Below are positions 40,058 to 48,010 of a DNA stretch of 64,000 nucleotides, piece after piece. Position numbers and translations under genes: made by a program. Origin of the DNA: OLB9 sp041392785 (GTDB taxonomy: Bacteria > Bacteroidota > Bacteroidia > Chitinophagales > Saprospiraceae); assembly GCA_041392785.1 (NCBI GenBank), contig JAWKLK010000011.1, positions 62,001 through 126,000 of the forward strand, written 5' to 3'. The notes beneath the pieces were generated by a model, which made no database searches, was not told the origin of the DNA, and saw nothing but the letters and a program-made list of their open reading frames with translations. Within the stretch, counting starts at the first letter, position 1, and the number at the start of each line of letters is the position of its first letter.

Positions 40058-41161
40058 TTATTTCTTTCGTAAAATATCACTTATCCTTAGACTATCTGCA
40101 AAGAGGAGAATTTTCATATTCATATTTCTATTGACACCGTCTATTGCTTCATTGAAAATATCAGTAAGGATTGCTGCTTTTTCAACATCCACAATAGCAC
40201 TCATTTTTTTTATCGTCTCCAAATCTTTGGTAGGTATCTGTTCTATCTGGTCTTTATCATAAAACTTAATCATAAGAATTTGTCTTAAAAAATGTAACCC
40301 AAATTCAAAAAACTGAATTAAATTATCTTTTGACAAACTTGCAATAGTATTGACAGCTTTACTTATTTCCACAAAATCACTTTTATAATTGGTACGTAGC
40401 CACTCAATCATAATATTGGAATAATCTGTCATTTCATTCTTGGCCAAACCAATGGCCGCATTCATATTTCCATTAGACAACGTAACGATCTGATCTATTT
40501 CGTCTTTTGTCAGGTCAAACTTTGAAGATATAGCATCAGCAATTTCAAATGGCTCAAATGGCGGAACCCTAGTAAGTTGACACCTACTCAAAACCGTTTG
40601 TAAAATAGCATCCTGATTTTCTGCCACAAAGAAAATATATGTATTTTCCGTGGGTTCCTCTATAAGTTTAAGCAGTCTATTACCTTCTTGTCCTAGATAT
40701 TCTGGCAACCAAAGAATCAAAACTTTCTTTTCGGACTCAAATGACATCATATTCAGTTTTCGTATGATCTCATTGCATTCTTTTACATTAATATTTGGCT
40801 GTGTGGCATTTGCATCCATAGCAATTAGCCATTCAGAAATGCCTCCATAAGGATTATTGAGTAAAAAGACTCTCCATTCTTTCAAAAAATCGTCTGACGT
40901 GGTGTCAGCTCTTGCAGTGGTACCTTTTTTTACTACAGGAAATGCGAAATGAACATCTGGATGGATCAATTTTTCCATTTTCAAGCAAGCATTACAGTGC
41001 CCACAACTATCATTTTCAGAAGGAGAAAGACACATGATGTAGGATGCAGTTGCTAGTGCCAAAGACAAATTGCCACTTCCTTCAGCACCTAGAAATATAC
41101 TTGCATGAGGAATCTTCTGGCTGCCAATCTGGTTGAAAAGCTGTTTTTTTTGACACTTGTT
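40058..41161 (-). CDS. holB: DNA polymerase III delta' subunit (HolB-like), 5' end broken
   Basis: Clamp-loader AAA-type protein: Cys cluster (SCGHCNACLKMEKLIHPDVH), Walker B-like region VLILWLPEYLGQEGNRLLKL and sensor 1 (AILQTVLSRCQ). A frame starting at TTG 41068 lacks the first part. Homologous sequence continues upstream in the same frame (KKQLFNQIGSQKIPHASIFL, then GAEGSGN) to about 41161, where an in-frame TAA lies beside an eight-base poly-A run on the coding strand. In the alternative frame reading continues as IAPDSGKTSV. A single homopolymer indel is the simplest explanation. The true start has not been found. Confidence 0.82.
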   Translation of the reverse strand, partial: NKCQKKQLFNQIGSQKIPHASIFLGAEGSGNLSLALATASYIMCLSPSENDSCGHCNACLKMEKLIHPDVHFAFPVVKKGTTARADTTSDDFLKEWRVFLLNNPYGGISEWLIAMDANATQPNINVKECNEIIRKLNMMSFESEKKVLILWLPEYLGQEGNRLLKLIEEPTENTYIFFVAENQDAILQTVLSRCQLTRVPPFEPFEIADAISSKFDLTKDEIDQIVTLSNGNMNAAIGLAKNEMTDYSNIMIEWLRTNYKSDFVEISKAVNTIASLSKDNLIQFFEFGLHFLRQILMIKFYDKDQIEQIPTKDLETIKKMSAIVDVEKAAILTDIFNEAIDGVNRNMNMKILLFADSLRISDILRKK

Positions 41162-41387
41162 TTACCTGAATCTGGAGCAATTGTATAAATTCTTAAAAAT
41201 AATAGCTACAAAGGTACAATAATTCCATGCATAAAACCTGAATTATGTATTAGGATTCGCAATGAGAAGTAGTTTATTTGGGCCAATGGCACTTAAAAGA
41301 TATCAAATTTTTGTCATGTAGATAGGTCATTCATAATATTAGTCTTTTAAACTGATTTATTTATTTTGAGTCAACATTTTTAAATTC

Positions 41388-41831
41388 TTACATCAATTCC
41401 AAATACTCATATGCCTTTCCTGTAAATTCAAATCTTTTTTCACTTCCTTTATAAGATTGGAGGTAATCTTTTCCTTTAAGTGAATAGAGAGCACCTTTTA
41501 TTTTTTGAATATCCATATGATTAGAACTACTTACAAATATTTTTTCTCCACATTGAATCGTTGTACCATCCTTTGAGCTGATTATTCTGATAATTCCATC
41601 ATTTTGGCCATCTGCTGATTTTAAAATATCTAACTCTATTTGTGAAAATTCTGAATTTTGAGTTTATCCAATTAGTGTTTGTGCAATTTCGTGCTTATTT
41701 TTATTGGAAATAGTTTCGCTTACAATCTCTTTTTCAATATTTATTGGGTTGTAGTGTTTACATGATAGATCTTGCTGAATTTCATCTAAAATCTGATAAA
41801 TTTCTGTACGATTAGAAATACAAATTATATG
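41388..41831 (-). pseudogene. C-terminal remnant of a TIR-protein paralogue
   Basis: This stretch is a partial copy of the TIR gene at 46877-47956, same strand. Positions 41548-41831 match 47037-47326 almost base for base (a few substitutions and a 6-bp in-frame deletion). Positions 41388-41547 encode a related but clearly diverged C-terminal domain (CGEKIFVSSSNHMDIQKIKG, ending EYLELM). It corresponds to residues from about 211 to the end; the TIR domain is absent because an IS3-family element abuts at about 41832. A CAA-to-TAA change at 41664-41666 stops the frame. Confidence 0.88.
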
Positions 41832-41898
41832 CCAAGTATAGTACTCCCCAAATACTAGACCACTTGCTAATAAAATCTAAAACACTAAATTTACATCA

Positions 41899-42190
41899 AT
41901 GGCAAGTAGAATGAATGGTAAACGCAGAAAGTTAACCGCCGAATTTAAGACAAAGGTTGTATTAGAAGCACTCAAAGAAAAGATGACTTTAGCTGAGCTT
42001 TCGCAGAAATACGAGGTATCTGGAACTCTAAATAAGAATATTGGAAGAGTGATTTTTTAAAAATGCTCATGTTGCTTTTGGCACAAAAAAATGACAACGA
42101 GAATAAAGTTGAAACAGAGACGCAACGGCTATATTCCAAAAATTGGTCAATTGCAAATGGAGAATGATTTTTAAAAAAAGTGTTGGGATG
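41899..42190 (+). pseudogene. IS3-family orfA (HTH protein), frameshifted
   Basis: Starts MNGKRRKLTAEFKTKVVLEA with the HTH_Tnp_1-type sequence LAELSQKYEVSG. The frame is lost at about 42025. Other frames continue the family sequence (KSDFLKNAHVAFG, YSKIGQLQMENDFLKKVLG), so at least two indels are present. Confidence 0.75.
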
Positions 42191-42242
42191 ATTAGTACCG
42201 AACATAAGTAAGAAATGCTAAGCTGTTGAATCTCCTTCTAGT

Positions 42243-43059
42243 ATGCGAAGTAAATGTGTATTACTTTCGCTAAATCGATCGAGCCAATATTATACCAAGA
42301 AGACTGATGAAAGCGATTTGAATCTTGAGTTGATGGCACATATGGATAAGATGTACACCGATCATCCAGAATACGGCGCAGAGCGTATGCATACATGGCT
42401 TACAATGGATTTAGGATTTGCAGTGAATATCAAACGTATAAATCGCTTGTATTATGAGGTTATGGGACTTAAATCACTTATGCCAGGCCCACACACCTCT
42501 AGGATTAGCCCAGAGCATAAGAAATATCCATATTTACTTAGGCATCTGCCAATAACTGCTCCCAATCAAGTCTGGATGGCAGATATTACATACATCCCCA
42601 TGCGCAAAGGGTATATGTATTTAATAGCATTTATAGATGTATTCAGTAGGAAAATCTTACACTGGGATTTGTCTAACTCCATGAGATCAATATGGTGTTG
42701 CGATGTATTAGAGGATTGTATAGAGAAACATGGTCGCCCAACGATTATAAACACAGATCAAGGCAGTCAATTCACCTCAGACGACTTTGTATATAGAGTA
42801 ATAAATAATGGCATAAAACTTAGTATGGGTTTCTGGCCAAGGCCGAGCAAAAGACAATATATACATAGAACGATTTTGGAGGACAATCAAGTATGAACAC
42901 ATATATATACGTCCATCTCAAGACGCAGAGCAATTAAGAAAAGGAATAGGATGGTATATAGATTGGTATAATGCACAAAGAAGACACACAGAATTAAATA
43001 ATAACACTCCAAACACTGTGTTCAATTCATATCATGAACCAGTTAAATCGGCCGCATAA
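42243..43059 (+). pseudogene. IS3-family orfB (rve transposase), frameshifted
   Basis: Open from 42243 to 42896 with HTH_21-type DHPEYGAERMHTWL and integrase core VWMADITYIPMRKGYMYLIA (first Asp) and IINTDQGSQFTSDDF (second Asp). The frame changes near 42825-42880. The last part, WRTIKYEHIY then WYIDWYNAQRRHTELNNNTP, holds the catalytic Glu region and runs to a TAA at 43057-43059. Confidence 0.85.
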
Positions 43060-43207
43060 ATGACAATTTTTATAAATTATTTTTTAACTAATTTAATGGC
43101 TAAGTGGTTTAATTTATGGGGGGAGTATAAATAAATCTACCTAAAAAGAATGTGAAGCAAGAATTGAGAGATATGATGAAATCGAGCCCATCACAATAAT
43201 CACTTAA

Positions 43208-44602
43208 ACCCAAATTACGCATTAGGGATTTTTAGTGGATAATTTTAAAGGATAATCCCAGAGACCTGCAAACCAATTTCTACGTTTTTTTACAAGCGAA
43301 ATTCGTGTAATTTTAGTAATTCGTTTATTTTTTCAAAATACGCTCCTATTGCGAAAGTTCTGTATCTTAAAGTAGAGAGTGTTTTGTTTTCTCTGTAGTA
43401 CTAGATGCCTAAATAGTGACATTAGATTGTAAGCTATCATCACAAATTGTAAGGCTGCTTCTGTTGCAAAGAAGTCTTTTAAGTTAAAAACTTTCTGCTC
43501 CAAAATCGTTTTTTAACTCCTTGATTCTGTTCTCTGCATCCCCTCTATTTCTATAATTTCTCCATACATCGGTAGCTGAATATTTTTCATTGGTGAAATA
43601 GGCCGAATACCTATAATTTCTATGTACTTCGTCTTCTGGGAATAGACTTAATTGCTTACCTGTGGTTTGTGGTCTTTCACTCTATTTTTTTGCCTTACAA
43701 TGACGATCCTTCGTTCTTCTTCCCATGTATTTGCTTGATAATTTTTGTCACATATTTGGATGCCTTCATTCATTGTCAGCCATAAATCATTTGTGTTAAT
43801 AATGCGTTGAATTGGGTGTGAATTTGGCTGCCACTATATATTTCATATCTTTTGACTCAAGATAAGACATGACCTCATTACTGCAAAACCACTGTCAAGT
43901 CAGGTTAAACCTACTGTTTTGTCACCAAATTTAGCTAAAGTATCCTCCAAAAATGCTACGAAAATTATTGGCCGAATTTGTATTTCCGCTACGTAACCAA
44001 AAATTAGCTACCAAGCGCATCGTTTACAAATGCGACTGAGGATGATGAGAGTTGTGCCCTCGCTTTTGGGGGATTGTACCCCTTGAAGCACTCCTTGTTG
44101 CTGACCATCTGGTCATGATCGTGGAGTCTATATCTAAGGTGAAATAATTTAGATTTAGGTTTTTGAAGAACCAGCTTATAAAATGTTGGTTTCTACACGT
44201 TGATTGGTGCCTTGATTAAACTTATGAAAATATCGTTTGTAAGCATCATTTCCAGGGACATTATTCCATCCAAATATCTTACAAAGGGCGGTATCGGATC
44301 TTGCAAAATTCTGTGTGTAAAAACCTATTTGCACTGCACCAAATACTCGTTAGAAATGACTTCTATGATGACAGGTATAGAGTGACCTCGATTAGAGTTC
44401 TGGGCAGGCAAATCATCACAGGACATAATGGCCTCTAAAACCAATTTGTCCAACATTTGCTTCATAAAAACCATTCCGCCCCAAGGCGTAACTTCTTTAT
44501 TTGTAAAGGAATATGTCAACTTTTCCATGGGTATATGTCTATCGCTAAGCATTAGGATTTTATGACGCTAAGATAACACTTTTTTCTAATGCGTTTTTTG
44601 GG
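43208..44602 (-). mobile_element. IS1380-family insertion sequence, copy 2 (inverted)
   Basis: Same ends and same length (1,395 bp) as the copy at 35804-37198 but on the opposite strand, again between TTAA and TTAA (43204-43207 and 44603-44606). The transposase has more frame changes than copy 1, for example 2-bp and 1-bp losses around 44420-44450 and an altered run at 44300-44360. The longest open piece is 44552-44325. Only the transposase remnant is present. Confidence 0.9.
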
Positions 44603-44646
44603 TTAAATCACAGTTCAGACATTTTACCATCATGACCTAGTAGAAA

Positions 44647-44829
44647 GAATATAAATTAGGCGATATTACAGAGTATATTAACCTCGGAGTCACACCTTCT
44701 TATGATGAAGATGGTGTAATTGTAATAAACTAAAAATGTATTAGAGATGGCAAGATTTCGTATGAGCCATCCCTATCTACGAATCCAAAAAAAATAGAAA
44801 ATCAGGTGGAATTTGAAGTTCGAACTTAA
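44647..44829 (+). pseudogene. Fragment of type I restriction specificity subunit (hsdS)
   Basis: About 60 codons in one plus-strand frame: YKLGDITEYINLGVTPSYDE, DGVIVIN*KCIRDGKISYEP, then LSTNPKKIENQVEFEV. This fits the start of an HsdS target-recognition domain, where INQKCIRDG-like sequence is common. The TAA at 44731-44733 replaces the expected Gln (CAA). Both ends are missing; the left end lies 40 bp from IS1380 copy 2. No hsdM or hsdR is visible in the window. Confidence 0.6.
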
Positions 44830-45810
44830 TGACTTCTGATACAATTTATGATATGATAGCATCAAGATCATTCAAAATCCTTTTGTTTCGCATGAATGAA
44901 CTCTTTATAGACCATTTTAGATTTGTACGGATTTTAATACATGGTTTTGGGACGAAACATCTATTTAAGTATAACTATAATTCAATTCTTTTCAAAAAGA
45001 TAAAATGGAAATTCTTCAATTTTACCTTTGTCCGAATCTACATTTAGATATATTCTTCTTAAAAACCATATTATGAATTAGATTAGAACAAATTATAGTC
45101 AGATTATAATCCTAAGCGGATCAAAACTTTTGTCTTTATCTTCAACTCGCAATATCAGGCTTTACAAAAATAAGACATTGAATCTTTCAAATCCCAGTTA
45201 ATTATTTCTTTACCTGTCTTGGACACTACTGAAACGAACTTGTAGAAAATATCGGACGCATTGAATGCTTATAGGCGTTATATTCATCTCGTTCGGAATA
45301 TTCTTTTTGCAGCTATTCTTAAAAAACTTCTTATTTCGATCAAACTAATATCTATCTTTTTAAATATATTTGGAATGACTTGGTCTTTTTTGTGAAACAT
45401 TTGTAAAAAAGAAAATGACCAATAGTAAAATTTTCCATGAAACACTACAAGTTTGTCAAGAAAACTAGTCCTATTTCACTAGCAGCGATTCCATCAATTC
45501 TTTTTTGTGTTTTTTCTCCAATCTGAAAAGAAAGCCTTTGCAGTCCTTTTTATATCCTCATTTAGATTTTCAGTATTAGGCTCAAATGCAAATATCATTT
45601 CAAACATTGTTTCTATGGCATGGAAACAAGTCTGTCTCAAATCACTTTTAAGCGTCCAGTTAATTGATTGGATTCATCATCAAAATCATTTTCAAAAAAG
45701 TCATTAGTATATTTCTCTGTATCATCTATCATTTTTTTCAGTATATTAGCTTTTAAAAAATGATAATCTTTTTGATAAGTCTAAAAGAATGTTTTGTAAT
45801 CGAAAATCAT
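44830..45810 (-). pseudogene. Decayed gene, unrecognised
   Basis: From an ATG at 45810 the minus strand reads MIFDYKTFF*TYQKDYHFLK, then MIDDTEKYTNDFFENDFDDE, then (after a shift near 45655) DLRQTCFHAIETMFEMIFAF and DIKRTAKAFFSDWRKNT, then GIAASEIGLVFL and further pieces such as YSERDEYNAYKHSMRPIFYK. Several frame changes and in-frame stops are spread through it, so this is real decay rather than one error. The helical, charged sequence matches no family I recognise. Position next to hsdS and TIR remnants suggests a former defence or accessory gene. Confidence 0.55.
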
Positions 45811-45874
45811 AAAATATTGTATTTACAAATTATGAAAGGCTTAAAAATTATTACTACGCCAGAGATTTAAACAA

Positions 45875-46858
45875 CTATCCAGCCATTTCATCAAAAGTCT
45901 CGCCCCCAGTCCATTCTTTTCCTTGCGCTCGAATAAATGCTTGCAATCCCCCATCTTGTTTAAAGAAGCTGCCTAAATTATAGTGTTCAAAATTACCCTT
46001 ATCAAAACACACTTTGGCTACTAAATATGGCTTTATTGCTTTAGGTAAATCATTTTTACTTAGCACCCATATTGATTTATTATCATCAGAAATGGCAAAA
46101 TCATCAATAATAGCGGTCAAATTTTTATTCGTGCAAAACACCATGCCCTTAACCAAATTGTTATGGTAATCAATCAAAGGTTGTCCACTGATCATAAACG
46201 GGCATAGTGGAAACTCTGTAGGAGTATCCCAATTTTGTAAAGCATGAGGCGTTAATGAAAACGAAAATTTAGGCATAGTAAAAATATCTTCATTTGATAT
46301 ATAATATTCACCCCTTCCCATAATCCATTGCCCAAGTGTACCACCACTACTACTTTTGTCATTACTTGCCCAAATTTGTAGATTTAAAAGAGTTGTTTGT
46401 CCCTCTTCATAACTAACTTGCCCCATCCACCTAAAATTAGGCTCTTGAAAGGTATCTTTATATAGCGATGGATTTTGCAAAAACTCTTCAATACTACATC
46501 CACATGCCTTTTCAATTCGTTTAATTGTGATAGGATTAAGTAAAATGTTCTCTAGTCTTGTGACCCACCTTAGATTTTCAGGTCTATTATTTCCTCTATT
46601 GGTATCTATGTGATCAACTACATGTTTTTCGGTTGGTGGCTTTCCGTGAAATGCCGTTGCTACAATCCTATGTACAGGATTTGAAAACGCAACCAAATAT
46701 CCTTGTCTGAAATCAACATGACCAAATGTCCATTGATTATCCATTGGCCTCTTCCTACATCCATCCTTTGAAATTCTCAAGATGGCTCCATTATCACGAA
46801 CGTAATATATTTCACCCTTGTAACTACATACTTTTTCAATCTTAAATGTATCAATCAT
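45875..46858 (-). CDS. HNH endonuclease, downstream gene of the TIR operon
   Basis: 327 residues. An N-terminal NUMOD4-like region (VCSYKGEIYYVRDNGAILRI) leads into an HNH_3-type motif, VHRIVATAFHG then VVDHIDTNRGNNRPENLRWV, with H83, N91 and N95 as likely catalytic and metal residues. The remaining 220 residues are unlike usual homing-type HNH proteins and contain no motif I recognise (ILLNPITIKRIEKACG, GQWIMGRGEYYISNEDIF). It starts 18 bp after the TIR gene stop, so both are surely on one transcript. As an effector it could cut invading or own DNA; as a stand-alone homing gene it would not need the partner genes. Confidence 0.82.
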   Translation of the reverse strand: MIDTFKIEKVCSYKGEIYYVRDNGAILRISKDGCRKRPMDNQWTFGHVDFRQGYLVAFSNPVHRIVATAFHGKPPTEKHVVDHIDTNRGNNRPENLRWVTRLENILLNPITIKRIEKACGCSIEEFLQNPSLYKDTFQEPNFRWMGQVSYEEGQTTLLNLQIWASNDKSSSGGTLGQWIMGRGEYYISNEDIFTMPKFSFSLTPHALQNWDTPTEFPLCPFMISGQPLIDYHNNLVKGMVFCTNKNLTAIIDDFAISDDNKSIWVLSKNDLPKAIKPYLVAKVCFDKGNFEHYNLGSFFKQDGGLQAFIRAQGKEWTGGETFDEMAG

Positions 46859-46876
46859 TCTAAAATCAATTAAAAT

Positions 46877-47956
46877 TTAAACACGATTCAAATACTCATA
46901 TGTCTTATTTGTAAATTTATATCTATTGCCATTATTATTGATAGCTGTCAAGAATTCCTTTTCTAAAAGAGATTCTATGGCGCTTTTATATTGCTGTATC
47001 TCTTTATTACTATTGCTATCTAAAATAACCTTTGTTCCACATTGAATCGTTGCACCATCCTTTGAGCTGATTATTCTGATAATTCCACCATTTTGTCCAT
47101 CAGCTGATTTTAAAATATCTAACTCTATTTGTGAAAATTCTGAATTTTGAGTTTGTCCAATTAGTGTTTGTGCAATTTCGTGCTTATTTTTATTGGAAAT
47201 AGTTTCAAGAAGCTTTACAATCTCTTTTTCAATATTTATTGGGTTGTAGTGTTTACATGATAGATCTTGCTGAATTTCATCTAAAATCTGATAAATTTCT
47301 GTACGATTAGAAATACAAATTATATGATGGTTGACCAAAGGTGGTTTTACTAATTCAAATATAGCTTGATCTGCAGTCATCAATCTAAAATTCCTTTCAG
47401 AGCCCCATCTTGCACCCAATTCAAATAAAACATATACAGAATCGAGACTTTTCTCAGTGATAAATCCAATAAAAGCTTTAGAAGCACTAATTTCATTTTT
47501 TATGGTATTATCAACATTTGACCCACTTGGCAATTTAAATCTTGGAACTGATGTGCATCTTATTTTGCTTTCATCAATCTTAAATGCCTTAATGAGCAAC
47601 TCAATAAATTGCTCAACAACTTCAATATCCTTAGATGAATGGCTTATGAAGATATCTAAACTGGATTCGTTTTGCTCAGATTTTGGAGACATATTATGAT
47701 TCTGTTTTTTATATTCGTTTACAAAATATTTTGCTTCAATAGTAAATTCAGTTATTACAACCTTCCCATCATGTATGGGCATTGTTTCAACAAAATTTCT
47801 ATCTTTCAAAGCTTTAGCTATCGCATATGCATGTGGTTCATATTCATCGAATCCTAGTTCTTGTAGTACCTTTAATGGATCAATCCCAATTTTAGGTTTA
47901 TGATTTTTGATGACATAATCTAAAAATTGATAATAGAGTTCATCTTTTGATATCAT
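46877..47956 (-). CDS. TIR-domain protein with flanking winged-helix-like domains
   Basis: 359 residues in three parts. Residues 1-85 look like a winged helix (ELYYQFLDYVIKNHKPKIGI, FTIEAKYFVNEY). Residues 99-215 are a TIR domain: DIFISHSSKDIEVVEQFIEL, GFITEKSLDSVYVLFELGAR, with the probable catalytic Glu at E179 in LFELGARWG. Residues about 270-359 form a second winged-helix-like domain (IELDILKSADG, GIIRIISSKDGATIQCG, YKSAIESLLEKEFL, YKFTNKTYEYL), a type I have seen behind varied effector domains. Bacterial TIR domains of this kind often cleave NAD+ or make cyclic ADP-ribose signals in phage defence. It is 54 bp after the MmeI-like gene and 18 bp before the HNH gene. No SLOG or SIR2 partner is present, so it is not Thoeris. 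Confidence 0.88.
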   Translation of the reverse strand: MISKDELYYQFLDYVIKNHKPKIGIDPLKVLQELGFDEYEPHAYAIAKALKDRNFVETMPIHDGKVVITEFTIEAKYFVNEYKKQNHNMSPKSEQNESSLDIFISHSSKDIEVVEQFIELLIKAFKIDESKIRCTSVPRFKLPSGSNVDNTIKNEISASKAFIGFITEKSLDSVYVLFELGARWGSERNFRLMTADQAIFELVKPPLVNHHIICISNRTEIYQILDEIQQDLSCKHYNPINIEKEIVKLLETISNKNKHEIAQTLIGQTQNSEFSQIELDILKSADGQNGGIIRIISSKDGATIQCGTKVILDSNSNKEIQQYKSAIESLLEKEFLTAINNNGNRYKFTNKTYEYLNRV

Positions 47957-48010
47957 TTGATTTAACTTTTTGGAATTTTTTTAACAATTCTTGTATCCAT
48001 ATTTTTAAAA

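Larger units (their letters stand above)
41841..43127 (+). mobile_element. IS3-family insertion sequence
   Basis: Imperfect terminal inverted repeats: left TACTCCCCAAATACTAGACC then ACTT, and right (reverse complement) TACTCCCCCCATAAATTAAA then CCACTT. It carries orfA- and orfB-like frames in IS3 order, both damaged. It is inserted into, or next to a deletion in, the TIR paralogue. A clear target duplication is not visible, so the exact ends are uncertain by several bases. Confidence 0.85.

Noticed and set aside
43128..43203. Short plus-strand fragment between the IS3 element and IS1380 copy 2 (reads KKNVKQELRDMMKSS)
   Set aside because: Too short, with no start and no recognisable family, so not listed as a gene.
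35804..44602. Composite transposon bounded by the two IS1380 copies
   Set aside because: The interior holds core genes (holB, tRNA-Gln, a permease) and each copy has its own TTAA pair, so independent insertions are simpler.
45507..45707. Plus-strand 66-residue frame
   Set aside because: Antisense shadow of the decayed minus-strand gene, with no recognisable features.
46877..47956. Thoeris system
   Set aside because: The TIR protein has no ThsA-like SIR2/SLOG partner nearby; neighbours are MmeI-like and HNH proteins.
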